NCBI GenBank assembly: GCA_025359045.1 | Contig: JANYHN010000021.1 | Coordinates: forward strand, 162,721-226,720 | Source: Hyphomicrobiales bacterium | GTDB lineage: Bacteria; Pseudomonadota; Alphaproteobacteria; Rhizobiales; Aestuariivirgaceae | Direction of reading: 5' to 3' | Length of the DNA: 64,000 nucleotides | Shown here: positions 9,486 through 18,209 of the stretch, one piece after another | Layout of the letters: each line of letters opens with the position of its first letter | Position numbering within the stretch: position 1 is the stretch's first letter | The notes under the pieces: generated by a model | Told to the model about the DNA's origin: nothing | Databases searched by the model: none | The model's input: the letters and a program-made list of their open reading frames with translations, nothing else | Position numbers and translations under genes: made by a program

Positions 9486-9498
9486 CAATTGTCAATTG
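9486..9498. promoter_or_regulatory. CAATTG-T-CAATTG palindrome in divergent promoter region
   Basis: Between the epimerase operon (minus) and the DJ-1-like gene (plus) lies CAATTG, one base, CAATTG. This is a near-perfect 13-base palindrome about 45 bases upstream of the epimerase start. Position and symmetry fit an operator for a sugar-responsive repressor, but no regulator gene is adjacent in the window and the half-site is short. Confidence 0.25.
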
Positions 9499-9568
9499 CT
9501 GATACGTTTTTTGCTGGACGTTCTTTTGCAAAAGTTGGAAGCTAATTAAAATATCTTGGGAGGATTCT

Positions 9569-10327
9569 ATGAACAAGCCATTCGCACCAGCCGATGCTTC
9601 AGCAGCACTTCTGCACCGATTGCAAAATTTAATGTCCACATCGCCTGTGCCCTCAATCTCGACTGAGTTATTGATCACGGCCGATGGAGAATTAAACCGC
9701 GAGCTCTATCATTTTCTCGTCGATCCACCATCAGACCCAAATCTCTTGAAAGGCAAACGCATCGCCATCGGTTGCACGAATGGCGTAGAGGAAGTTGAAA
9801 TTCTGGGTGCGCAGCGCTGGCTGACTGAACACGGCGCAACCGTGCATATTGTATCACCGCGCATTGGCGAATTTCATCCGACTTTAGGCCTGCGTTTCCC
9901 AGCACAGACCAAAACCCACGTGCTCGCTATCCGTCTCATGGAAAATGCAGGCTGGTTGAAAATTGATAGATATATGGATGAGGCCAAGGTCGAAGACTAT
10001 GACGCGGTGATATTACCGGGTGGTGCTTGGAATCCTGATGCATTGCGGATGGATAAACACGCCCAAGATTTCACCCGTGAGATGCACGCTGCAGGCAAAC
10101 CCACCTGCGCCATCTGCCATGGTCAATGGGTGATGGTGAGCGCCAAGATGTTGAAGGGCAAAAAGGCCACTGCTGTTTGGAACATTCAGATCGACCTCGA
10201 AAATGCTGGGGCCACGGTGCTTGATGAACCCTGCGTTGTCGATGGCAACTTAATCACCGCACGCTTCCCCTATGATCTGCCACGCATGGTTGACGCATTA
10301 GTAAAACAGCTGGTTGCTGTTGCTTAA
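9569..10327 (+). CDS. DJ-1/PfpI family (class I glutamine-amidotransferase-like) protein
   Basis: A 252-residue protein. The first ~60 residues are an extension, and residues ~65-245 form a DJ-1/PfpI domain. The nucleophile-elbow cysteine is in AICHGQW (about Cys183), preceded by the strand AVILPGGAWNPDALR. Family members are proteases, glyoxalases or deglycases, often hexameric, and act in the cytoplasm. GGGAGG lies seven bases upstream of the ATG. It is divergent from the sugar operon and may deal with reactive carbonyls arising from it; that link is inference from position only. Confidence 0.82.
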   Translation: MNKPFAPADASAALLHRLQNLMSTSPVPSISTELLITADGELNRELYHFLVDPPSDPNLLKGKRIAIGCTNGVEEVEILGAQRWLTEHGATVHIVSPRIGEFHPTLGLRFPAQTKTHVLAIRLMENAGWLKIDRYMDEAKVEDYDAVILPGGAWNPDALRMDKHAQDFTREMHAAGKPTCAICHGQWVMVSAKMLKGKKATAVWNIQIDLENAGATVLDEPCVVDGNLITARFPYDLPRMVDALVKQLVAVA

Positions 10328-10360
10328 GACGTTGGAAACATTTGGTGCATTTTTTGTGAC

Positions 10361-11650
10361 TCAGGGGACGCTTTGCTTCAACATTTCTTTCAAAAGGCTG
10401 GCGAAATCTTTCGATACAAATGTGCGGGCCCGTTCGAGAAGCAACGGAATAGGGCTTGACGGCTCTGTACGTCGATAGAAGCGTTCAACGCTCAACATCA
10501 TTGATGTGGCTTGTGCCCGTGTTGCGACATTGAAAGTTTTGGACTCGCCTTCACCCATATCGCCAACATCGTCCTGCGCCAGATTTGTAAGTTGTGAGAA
10601 ATCCAATGTGAATGGTGAGTCGCCACCAACGCTGATTTTTGCTTCTTGAGCGAGGTTTGGCGCAAGAACCTGCATAGCCTCGACAAAAGATTTGCCGACC
10701 AGTTGCAGTGCCTGCTTGGTCATTAAGCGCGCCGGACTCGATGGTTCGTGCAATGAGTAATAGGCTAGAATGCTTTCTAAAGCATTAGAAGCTTCCCTGA
10801 CAGAGATCAGGTCGTCTGAAGTTGGAGGCATGTTGCCATTGGCAACTGAACTAGCCGTAGCAGTTTCACCTTGTTCATCTTCGGTGGACAGAGTTGCTTC
10901 CACTGTCGCGTCGCTAAATGCTGTGACACTACTGAGGAAAGCCAGCATAGTGTCCAAGAGTTCCGGCAGACGTACGAAATGTGGCGCTGTCTCGTGATTT
11001 ACCTTGTCTACAAAAAGTTGATGAATGTCTGTAAGGGCTGTTTTGATTGTCACAATGTTATTTTTGAATGCAACCAGTTCGTCAATTTTTTCTGGTCGGT
11101 TAAATGCCGAAAGAATAGTGTCGGGATCGCCTATTTGCTCGTCAGCTTGGGGAGGAATTTTTTTGTTGGCGAGTTGAATACTGCGCATGGAAAGCGGACC
11201 CAAGCGCTTATCGACAATTATAGGCGCATTTTGCAGCGGCAAAACAACAGTGGGAAGATCATCCAAGGTAGCTAGGTAAGCAGAACGGAGCGCATCACCA
11301 CCGGCTTCCTCCGACGGATGACAGTCAACCCATTGCGCTTTGAGCAGTACGAGCATTGCGGCCACAGAATCGGCAAAGCCCGACACATTGTCTGATAATA
11401 TGTGCAATTTTGCAGCGAGCGTCAGAAAGCGCAAATCCCTCGACTTGGCAAGGAGTTGTTGGAGCTTTTCAAGATTGGGCTTGGCGTCAAATGCTTTTTT
11501 GTCGAAACTGCGATAACTAGCCGGAAGCTGGCCTTCTGCCATGCCGAGAAAATTCATGACCTCGGGATCGGCATCAGGGTCAGGCCCGCATGGAGCTTCG
11601 GTCGTTATTGGTTCTGCAATTCCTGAATAGATCGACGCACGGGTGTTCAT
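10361..11650 (-). CDS. tssA: T6SS protein TssA (ImpA)
   Basis: A 429-residue TssA, the cytoplasmic protein that primes baseplate and sheath assembly. The ImpA N-terminal domain is recognisable in GPDPDADPEVMNFLGMAEG (near 23-41) and in the helical RDLRFLTLAAKLHILSDN segment, with the conserved WVDCHPSE near 112. The C-terminal ~120 residues carry the helical SPARLMTKQALQLV and ERFYRRTEPSSPIPLLLERA motifs typical of TssA. It is divergent from vgrG, and the 150 bases between them hold a copy of the recurrent CCCCCAAATG motif. Confidence 0.9.
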   Translation of the reverse strand: MNTRASIYSGIAEPITTEAPCGPDPDADPEVMNFLGMAEGQLPASYRSFDKKAFDAKPNLEKLQQLLAKSRDLRFLTLAAKLHILSDNVSGFADSVAAMLVLLKAQWVDCHPSEEAGGDALRSAYLATLDDLPTVVLPLQNAPIIVDKRLGPLSMRSIQLANKKIPPQADEQIGDPDTILSAFNRPEKIDELVAFKNNIVTIKTALTDIHQLFVDKVNHETAPHFVRLPELLDTMLAFLSSVTAFSDATVEATLSTEDEQGETATASSVANGNMPPTSDDLISVREASNALESILAYYSLHEPSSPARLMTKQALQLVGKSFVEAMQVLAPNLAQEAKISVGGDSPFTLDFSQLTNLAQDDVGDMGEGESKTFNVATRAQATSMMLSVERFYRRTEPSSPIPLLLERARTFVSKDFASLLKEMLKQSVP

Positions 11651-11700
11651 GTTGGCTTTTCACCTTTCTCGCACAATGAAACGAACGCGCCCATCAGGCA

Positions 11701-11720
11701 ATCCCCCAAATGCATGAGGT
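11701..11720 (+). promoter_or_regulatory. T6SS-locus motif, copy A (ATCCCCCAAATGCATGAGG)
   Basis: Lies in the tssA/vgrG divergent intergenic region, about 51 bases upstream of tssA and 81 upstream of vgrG. It agrees with the consensus ATCCCCCAAATGGATGATG except at G/C and at the last bases. Candidate operator shared with other T6SS promoters. Confidence 0.5.
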
Positions 11721-11800
11721 TAACAACATCAAAAATGATGGACGGGCTCATGAAAGATGATTACCTTCAAAGCAGTTAATCAGCTTCAAAGAGGCATGAA

Positions 11801-13648
11801 ATGGCAAATCTATCGCAAGATACACGTGTTGGAAAATTCCAAACGGTGTTGGGAAAAGACAAGCTTGGTTTGACAGGTTTCAAGGGACAAGAAGGATTTA
11901 GCGAGCTGTTTGAGTTCCGCGTTAACTGCCTTTCAGACGAAAAGAAGCTGATTGATTTTGACGATCTTCTGGGAACAGATTGTCATGTCGAAATTGCCTC
12001 AAGGCATGAAGGCGTTTCGCGCTACTTCCATGGTGTCATTGCCGAAGCAAAATTTCAAGATTATGTCGGCGGCCTGCCAACATATAAAATCGTTTTGCGT
12101 CCTTGGCTCTGGCTGCTGTCGCGCACACGCAACTGCCGCATCTTCAATGACAAAACGGTACTCGAGATTGTTAAAAAGGTGTTGGGGCATTATGGCTATG
12201 CGCACTTCGACATCCGAACTGGCGACTATTGGCCAAAACTGGAATATTGCGTGCAATATCGCGAAAGCGATTTTGATTTCGTTTCAAGACTGCTGGAAAG
12301 TGTAGGTCTATATTATTATTTTGAACACAGTGACAGTCAACATTTGATGGTTATCAATTTTGGCGCAGGCGGTGACAAACCCAAAGGCGGAGGACCCGAT
12401 GTGGTTTTTGATCCGACTGATCAGAGTGCGGCGCGCAAGGGAGATTTTTTTGATGATTTTCTGCCGAAGGGCCGCTTTTACAACAGCAAAGTTTCACTGA
12501 ACGATTTCGATTATAAAAAACCAAAGGCCGATTTGCTGGTCACTGAAGAACTTCATCCCAAGTTTGAAAAACGGGATCTCGAGTTTTATGATTATCCAGG
12601 TTGTTACACCGAAACCAGTGACGGCAAGGAATATGCGATAGGAAGACTGAACTCAGTAAATGATCATTTTACGGCAATTGCAACTGGCGACGCACTTACG
12701 TGTTATCCCGGCACAGTGATACAACTGAAACAGCACCCAGAAGAATCCTATAACGTTGAACACTTGGTGTGCCGCGTCCATCATGATTACAAGTCAGATA
12801 TCTATATGTCTGGCGCGAACAATGCTGATGGCGGATACCATGGTCGCTATGAAATCAACCTGAAGAATTATTTTGCGCCCCGGATGAGCACTCGCAAGCC
12901 TGTTATACCTGGCCCACAGACCGCCTTCGTTGTGAGCGAAATGGATGACCAGACGAGGCTTAAGGTATTGTTCCATTGGGAGCGCGATAAGAAACACTCA
13001 CGCTATGTGCGCATTGGCCATGGCTGGGCGGGCGCCGGCTGGGGAGATTTCAAAATTCCACGCATTGGCATGGAAGTGATCGTCGAGTTTCTCAACGGCG
13101 ATCCCGACTATCCGCTGATCACTGGCTGTGTTTACAACGGTGACAACAAACCACCGTTTGACACTCCGACGATCTCAGGCACGAAGTCGCAGAATTATAA
13201 TAACGGCTCCGGCTACAATGAATTCATCTTCGACGACAAGGACGGCGCACAGTTGGTGCGCCTGCACGCCGAAAAAGACATGGAAGGTGTGATCGAGAAC
13301 AATGAAACACGTTCGGTCGGCATGAACAGCTCCCATTCAATTGGCATGAATTCCGACCTTAAAGTAGGAAATACACTCACCGAGACAATTGGGATCAGTT
13401 GGTCTGTGACATCGGGCACCAACATTTCCTTTGTTTGTGGCGCCAGCTCCATTGTCATGACGCCAGCGGGAATTGTAATTACCTCACCTAACATTGCGGT
13501 AAATGCTGCTGCGGCAATGGCGGTGACCACAGGCGGCGCATTTGCTCTGACATCAGGCGGTGCAGTTGCGATTACTGCAGCGGCCGCGGTTGCTATAACT
13601 GCCGGCGGCCCAGCCCTTTTCCACGGTATTCCCCCGATCGTAGCATGA
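11801..13648 (+). CDS. vgrG: T6SS spike protein VgrG (TssI)
   Basis: A 615-residue VgrG, the trimeric needle tip that punctures target cells and carries effectors. Residues 1-~370 match the gp27-like part, including the LSRTRNCRIFNDKTVLEIV and VQYRESDFDFVSRLLES motifs. A gp5-like OB domain follows with YVRIGHGWAGAGWG (near 405). The C-terminal beta-prism is an alternating Val/Ile/Ala/Thr-rich needle (~495-605) ending in GPALFHGIPPIVA. No large C-terminal effector domain is fused, so cargo probably binds as separate proteins. AGAGG precedes the ATG. The next gene starts 18 bases after its stop. Confidence 0.93.
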   Translation: MANLSQDTRVGKFQTVLGKDKLGLTGFKGQEGFSELFEFRVNCLSDEKKLIDFDDLLGTDCHVEIASRHEGVSRYFHGVIAEAKFQDYVGGLPTYKIVLRPWLWLLSRTRNCRIFNDKTVLEIVKKVLGHYGYAHFDIRTGDYWPKLEYCVQYRESDFDFVSRLLESVGLYYYFEHSDSQHLMVINFGAGGDKPKGGGPDVVFDPTDQSAARKGDFFDDFLPKGRFYNSKVSLNDFDYKKPKADLLVTEELHPKFEKRDLEFYDYPGCYTETSDGKEYAIGRLNSVNDHFTAIATGDALTCYPGTVIQLKQHPEESYNVEHLVCRVHHDYKSDIYMSGANNADGGYHGRYEINLKNYFAPRMSTRKPVIPGPQTAFVVSEMDDQTRLKVLFHWERDKKHSRYVRIGHGWAGAGWGDFKIPRIGMEVIVEFLNGDPDYPLITGCVYNGDNKPPFDTPTISGTKSQNYNNGSGYNEFIFDDKDGAQLVRLHAEKDMEGVIENNETRSVGMNSSHSIGMNSDLKVGNTLTETIGISWSVTSGTNISFVCGASSIVMTPAGIVITSPNIAVNAAAAMAVTTGGAFALTSGGAVAITAAAAVAITAGGPALFHGIPPIVA

Positions 13649-13666
13649 TGAGGATAGTGTGAAGTT

Positions 13667-14218
13667 ATGACAAATCTTCGCTTCTCCACGGCACAGCAAG
13701 TTGTTGATGCCTTTCCAATACTGAAAGATGACTTCAAGGAAGACGACCTTCAATCTCACCCGGTTGAGTTCGTGAGGCGACTCATCGCGGCGGAAAAAGT
13801 CCAAGGAGCACTTGCCTTATGTGCTTTTATGTTGCCGCGCCGAGATGCTGTTCGTTGGTTGTGTGAGAGTTTGCGAAAGTATGGAAAAGACTTTTCAGAA
13901 TCAGAAGAGGCCCACCTCCAGCTTGCTGAAAACTGGGTGCAAAATCCGGTTGAAAAAAATCGGAGCGCTAATTTGAATGCGGCAATGACAAGTGGATTCA
14001 AGACGGCTCCGGCATGGGCCGCTGCTGCTGCGGGATGGTCTGGAGGAAACATTGGAATCGACCCTGAAAAGCCCGTGCCACCGCCTCCTCATTTGACAGG
14101 GCAGGCCGTCAAAGTCGGTTTTATAATGAGCTATTGGAACGTCTTTGGTGACACAAAGGAATTACGGGCCGCAGAAGCCGTAAGGCACGCCTTGGAGTTG
14201 TTACAGGTCGCTAAATAA
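13667..14218 (+). CDS. VgrG-linked protein, possibly DUF6931-like
   Basis: A 183-residue protein encoded just downstream of vgrG on the same strand with a purine-rich site before its ATG. No signal peptide or membrane segment. The N-terminal half is helical, with a conserved-looking FMLPRRDAVRWLCESLRK segment. The middle is Pro/Ala-rich (PEKPVPPPPHLTGQAV) and the C-terminus is again helical. It resembles small T6SS-linked proteins of the DUF6931 type, though the assignment is tentative. The position suggests an adaptor or chaperone that loads cargo on this VgrG. Confidence 0.65.
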   Translation: MTNLRFSTAQQVVDAFPILKDDFKEDDLQSHPVEFVRRLIAAEKVQGALALCAFMLPRRDAVRWLCESLRKYGKDFSESEEAHLQLAENWVQNPVEKNRSANLNAAMTSGFKTAPAWAAAAAGWSGGNIGIDPEKPVPPPPHLTGQAVKVGFIMSYWNVFGDTKELRAAEAVRHALELLQVAK

Positions 14219-14270
14219 TCAAAGCTGCTGCATGGATGTGTTGGAAAACTGGTTGCAAGCCGCGGCATGC

Positions 14271-15479
14271 TCAGAACTTCCATGACAGAGAAACTGTTGT
14301 AAAAAATTCGATTTTCTCATCCTTTTGATCAGCACCTCTCACAAGACGGTTGACTGCACCAGGGATTGCAATTGGACTACAATTTGCGCAGCCGATTGTG
14401 ACACCTAACTCGCCATTGAAAATACTTGCTGGATTGGCAGCTATCGTTGTCGAATTTGATCCAACATCAATGAATGCGTTGCCCAAGGCTTTTTCAAATG
14501 CGCGGCCAATGCCCGGCCCAAGCAATCCGGCAAGTTCCGGTATTTTCGTTTTAAGCCCCAGTTCATCTACAGCGTGAATCTTAGCACGATTGATGTCAAC
14601 GATGATCTCTCCCTTTTCATTTCGAAATACGAAGCCAACATCATCAAGATGAACATTGCATAGCTCTTTTGAAATCGCGAAGTGAAGTGCCTTGGCTTTA
14701 AGTTGCGGCCTGGGATCGAACTTACGGGAAAACGCAGGATCAGTTGAGACTGCGGTGGGTGCCGGTTGAGTGAACGGTTCAAATACTGCGTCTGACAGCA
14801 CCTCTCTCAAGCCGTAGCCTTTCGTAGCCGCAAGCGACGCGACCAAAATGGGATCATTATATTCTTTGCGCATTGGATCATTTGGATCAGCATAATGAAA
14901 TCCAGATCCATCTTTTTGCGCTTTCAGCGCCTTAATCAAATTACCGATATCGCGAGCAATAAAATCGACACCAACTAAGGTATTGGGTCCAATACGCACG
15001 ATCTGTGCAACATATTCATCAAAGTTGAAATCCGATGCCGGCCAGTCAATCTGACTTGCAATCTGCGCATAGACTGGATTATCGCGCGCCGATTTTACCT
15101 TCGCCATTCTCATTGCATCTTGCATGAAACGGAAACTCTTATCTAAGACTGAAGCCCGGCAAAGTTGTTCGCCATCCAGCATTATCTCCAGACGAATAGG
15201 GTTTGGGTGACTTGTTTCAACGTAGACAACAGTGGTATGGCCCTCTCGCACCCAATCGGCGATCGAGGGAGGCGTGGCTCCAATTTCATAGTGCGCCAAT
15301 TTTGAACTTCTTTCCGCAGCGTTGAGAATGAGATCGGTGTTGCTGCAGGTGAAATAGAGGGTAGGCGGATATGGATGATATTTTTTCATGAGCCATGGCA
15401 GCCCAAACAGCCTGACCCCGGCTCCCGCGAGCCTTAATACGACGGCGTTGACTTTGGCGTTTTCCGATGCGTTTGACAT
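14271..15479 (-). CDS. Unknown protein of the T6SS cargo island (402 aa)
   Basis: Not recognised. A 402-residue protein without signal peptide. It has a short hydrophobic patch near the N-terminus (LRLAGAGVRLFGLPWLM), a beta-rich region with TTVVYVETSHPNPIRLEI (~80-100), and a C-terminal part with GLLGPGIGRAFEKALGN, a CANC pair and NRLVRGADQKDEKIEFF. It is the last gene of the minus-strand island between vgrG and clpV. The lack of export signals and the setting make it a candidate T6SS cargo or accessory protein. No catalytic motif can be named. Confidence 0.6.
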   Translation of the reverse strand: MSNASENAKVNAVVLRLAGAGVRLFGLPWLMKKYHPYPPTLYFTCSNTDLILNAAERSSKLAHYEIGATPPSIADWVREGHTTVVYVETSHPNPIRLEIMLDGEQLCRASVLDKSFRFMQDAMRMAKVKSARDNPVYAQIASQIDWPASDFNFDEYVAQIVRIGPNTLVGVDFIARDIGNLIKALKAQKDGSGFHYADPNDPMRKEYNDPILVASLAATKGYGLREVLSDAVFEPFTQPAPTAVSTDPAFSRKFDPRPQLKAKALHFAISKELCNVHLDDVGFVFRNEKGEIIVDINRAKIHAVDELGLKTKIPELAGLLGPGIGRAFEKALGNAFIDVGSNSTTIAANPASIFNGELGVTIGCANCSPIAIPGAVNRLVRGADQKDEKIEFFTTVSLSWKF

Positions 15480-15495
15480 GATTGGATCACCACCT

Positions 15496-15615
15496 TCAGA
15501 ATTTGTTGTTGAACTTGCTTTTGCATCTAAAAACGATTTGGCCGTCTGACGGATTCAAGTCGAAATAGCTGAAGGGCCTACGAATTCCGAGAAGGTCTTT
15601 CATCGCGTCCGACAT
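15496..15615 (-). CDS. Small ORF (39 aa) upstream of the 402-aa gene
   Basis: A short reading frame beginning MSDAMKDLLGIRRPFSYFDL and ending KFNNKF. GAAGGAA lies about 8 bases upstream of its ATG, and it ends 16 bases before the 402-residue gene on the same strand. It shows no similarity to known families. The Shine-Dalgarno site and tight spacing are the only support; it could also be a leader peptide or chance. Confidence 0.35.
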   Translation of the reverse strand: MSDAMKDLLGIRRPFSYFDLNPSDGQIVFRCKSKFNNKF

Positions 15616-15773
15616 TATGTGGTTCCTTCAGGATGTGCTGCTCTGGAATTGCACAACCAAGGCTGCAGCTTTAGCAACAATTGACGGATGATGCATCCCG
15701 TGCTTGGAGGATGCAACGTGTATGCTGTGCACTTGTTGAAAGCGCAGCGCACTGCGGAGAGATCACGTCAATG

Positions 15774-16742
15774 TTAAAACACCAAGTCGAGTTGGCCAAT
15801 CACATCGTGGGCAAATCGCGCGTAAGTGTCTGCGTTGCGGAGCGCAAGGTCGGTGGACAGTGCATCATATTTTTGCCGGTTCTTGTGGAAATATGCCTGA
15901 TCATCGGCCAACGGCACGCCAGATTTCCCACCCGTCACAAAGTGGCACAATTCATGGAGCATGGCGTAACGAAACCCGTCAGATGCCATCTTGCGGCCTT
16001 TTACCGTAATGTAAATCCTGTCGACCGGTATGCCCTTGAAACGCTCGATTTTGTTGGCAGGGGCCTTGCCGCTGTTGAAGCCATCTTCAAAAGTGTACAT
16101 GAATGCGTTTTCCTGCAGATTGAGTGGCGCATCGTCAGCGACGATAGTCCCTTGTGTCAAATGCCCGACAGCTGATTTGACCAAGAAGAACACGCGCTGA
16201 ATGCGAGCTAAAGCTAGTCTGCGCTCATCATTGTTTTTTGTGTGATAATGCCGGTCCAGCCTAGTGAAAGCGGAAGCACCCAATAGTGAGCCCGGTGTTG
16301 AAAGTGCCGATGATGCAAGGCTCATATTGGCTTCGGCCGCCGTTACGATGGCAAGAACACGCGGAAGTTCGACAATGAATCTTGAAACACTTTCTTGTGG
16401 GATAACATCGGGACCAGCACGCAAGTTGTCCATTGTGGCACCTTCAGGGTCGATGATTTTGTCAATTTTCTTGAATTGATTGACTGTTTGAAAATTTAAA
16501 ATCGCTGCAATGGTTTTCGGGCCAACGATGCCGTCTAACTTAAGAAGTTCCACTGGTCCGCCGTCTCGGTTTGGAAACTGGTTCAGGGTTCGTTGTATCT
16601 TCTCAACATCTGATTTTATATTAGCGACGCGCGGATGTGACCTTTCGCCTACGGGTGCTGAAATTGTGAGTTGTTGTTCAAGACTTACTGTTTCGACTGT
16701 ATCCACGAATGTAGAATTCATGACAAACATCTTGGTCTTCAT
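15774..16742 (-). CDS. Putative T6SS effector: peptidoglycan-binding domain plus HExxH metallopeptidase
   Basis: A 322-residue protein without signal peptide. Residues ~45-110 form a peptidoglycan-binding-1-like module (LKLDGIVGPKTIAAILNFQ). The C-terminal half has the zinc motif HELCH (263-267) inside AMLHELCHFVTGG, then a downstream NADTYARFA (303-311). That order recalls the M35/lysine-specific metallo-endopeptidases, in which HExxH is followed by an Asp in a D-x-Y segment. AGGAG precedes the ATG. A peptidoglycan anchor with a protease and no signal peptide, beside vgrG and an amidase, suggests a periplasm-acting cargo protein. No cognate immunity gene is evident. Confidence 0.72.
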   Translation of the reverse strand: MKTKMFVMNSTFVDTVETVSLEQQLTISAPVGERSHPRVANIKSDVEKIQRTLNQFPNRDGGPVELLKLDGIVGPKTIAAILNFQTVNQFKKIDKIIDPEGATMDNLRAGPDVIPQESVSRFIVELPRVLAIVTAAEANMSLASSALSTPGSLLGASAFTRLDRHYHTKNNDERRLALARIQRVFFLVKSAVGHLTQGTIVADDAPLNLQENAFMYTFEDGFNSGKAPANKIERFKGIPVDRIYITVKGRKMASDGFRYAMLHELCHFVTGGKSGVPLADDQAYFHKNRQKYDALSTDLALRNADTYARFAHDVIGQLDLVF

Positions 16743-16830
16743 GGCGAATCTCCTAGTGATTAGCGTCAGCCGTCAGAGCATTGGGTTATCTGCTAATGTG
16801 GTTCAATTGTAGGCCCATAGCGCAATCGAG

Positions 16831-16850
16831 CATATCATGCATAAATGGGA
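16831..16850 (-). promoter_or_regulatory. Weak copy of the T6SS-locus motif upstream of the metallopeptidase gene
   Basis: The plus-strand text ATCATGCATAAATGGGAAG matches the reverse complement of copy A at TCATGCAT and the GGG block, about 95 bases upstream of the ATG at 16742. It diverges more than the other copies and is given only as a candidate. Confidence 0.25.
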
Positions 16851-16950
16851 AGCACTGGATCGCCTGTAAGGCAATTGGAAAGTCAGTGTGGTAAGATGCA
16901 ATGAAATTTACGGGCAACGCCATTCACCGTAGTTTGCTAGACAGTACTAG

Positions 16951-17925
16951 TTATACGACCGGCGGGTCGGCAGTGAGGGGCCAAAACATGATCTTCTTAG
17001 CTCTTAAAAACGCCGCCTCGCCCTCTCGAGGATGGAGATAGCTATAGGTGTTTCCCATCCTTCCCTTATTCCACAAGTCAATGTGTCCTCCCCACATCGA
17101 CGATCGGCCTTTGACGTCGAAATAGTTCCAGAACAAAATAATCCCTTGGCGATCCTTAACAAAATTGTAGGCCGCAAGCCCGGGCATTGGCTCGGGTGCA
17201 TAGATGGGTTTTGCTTCCCAAGTGTAAGCCTTTCCTTTCGCCGGACCCCAGCTCGGAAATTCATAGGGGTTTGAAAAATGATGACCATGATCAGCCGCCT
17301 TCATCTGGCAAGATGTTCCATAGAAGCCATGAAATGATACTCCGCTGCGATGAAGAGCTTCACACACGCGAACGAAACATTGCATGTGGTGGAGCGGGCC
17401 ATTGCCTTCATTGCAGGGGTAATCACCGCTTTGTCCTGTGTTCGGATAGTTTGCATTATTGTTGTTTTTCGGATGATTATACCACATGGTTGCGAAACTG
17501 CCGACGGACTTGCCTTTGGCAGGCGGCAGAACGAGCAATTTGGGATTTGCTTTCACGTTGATTTGCAACGACGGCGCATAAGGGTTACCAAGTTTTGCCG
17601 CTTTTGAAATCCAATAAAACGCTTCCAATTCAGTATGGCCAGCGGACTGTCCGCAAATCTGAAAATAATACCTGCCAGCGACTTCGATTGGTATGTTCCC
17701 GGCCGCAACTTCATCCATGTCGTAGTGATCAATGTACTTTTTCTTTGTCACGTCGCCAAGATGCACACACTGATCACAGAAGGCGACACTTGAATTCTTG
17801 ACGATAACGCCGACCTCGACCAAAGGGAACAAATCATATTTCTTCAACCCAACAATTTTAGTTTCACCAACGGCAAGCTCAATTTGCGAAATCGACTTGC
17901 CATGAATATCGACAAAGGTTTGCAT
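16951..17925 (-). CDS. Tae4-like peptidoglycan amidase (putative T6SS effector)
   Basis: A 324-residue protein whose C-terminal half carries the hallmarks of Tae4 amidases (papain-like NlpC/P60 fold that cleaves peptide stems of peptidoglycan). The catalytic-cysteine helix is MQCFVRVCEALHRSGV (Cys183), and the histidine strand is GIILFWNYFD followed by GGHIDLWNKGR (His281, Asp283). The ~130-residue N-terminal extension, with CDQC near 50-53, is not part of classical Tae4 and may serve targeting. ATG 17925 is chosen because CGGAGAA lies just upstream. No signal peptide, as expected for T6SS cargo. No small secreted Tai4-like immunity gene is found beside it. Confidence 0.75.
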   Translation of the reverse strand: MQTFVDIHGKSISQIELAVGETKIVGLKKYDLFPLVEVGVIVKNSSVAFCDQCVHLGDVTKKKYIDHYDMDEVAAGNIPIEVAGRYYFQICGQSAGHTELEAFYWISKAAKLGNPYAPSLQINVKANPKLLVLPPAKGKSVGSFATMWYNHPKNNNNANYPNTGQSGDYPCNEGNGPLHHMQCFVRVCEALHRSGVSFHGFYGTSCQMKAADHGHHFSNPYEFPSWGPAKGKAYTWEAKPIYAPEPMPGLAAYNFVKDRQGIILFWNYFDVKGRSSMWGGHIDLWNKGRMGNTYSYLHPREGEAAFLRAKKIMFWPLTADPPVV

Positions 17926-18030
17926 CAAAATTCTCCGTTTAATTTTTGTCACTGCGGATTGACAACAGCCATGTCAACGTGCGCATTGGAAATCGGGATG
18001 CACTTTTAATAGATCAAAACAGGCAACATC

Positions 18031-18053
18031 GCATCCCTCGTTTAGACGATGTT
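18031..18053 (+). promoter_or_regulatory. T6SS-locus motif, copy E (ATCCCTCGTTTAGACGATG)
   Basis: Lies 108 bases upstream of the Tae4-like gene, in a 284-base gene-free stretch. It keeps ATCCC, the AT-rich centre and the final GA(T/C)GATG of the consensus, but the centre differs. Nothing else was recognised in this intergenic stretch. Confidence 0.35.
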
Positions 18054-18209
18054 CTGGATCGTATAAGTTTGGGAATTCGCAGTGCAGGACTGCACCCCTG
18101 AATGACACACATTAATTTGGTTAAATCTGATCATCAAAAGCATCTTTTGCAGATCAAGTATGTTGGGAGAGATGAACTTAACCCTTAGGATAAATAGCAG
18201 AAGGTACTC

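Noticed and set aside
15681..16175. 164-aa plus-strand open frame over the metallopeptidase gene, considered as an immunity gene
   Set aside because: Runs antisense through the HELCH region of a protein with recognisable domains; no signal peptide and no Shine-Dalgarno site.
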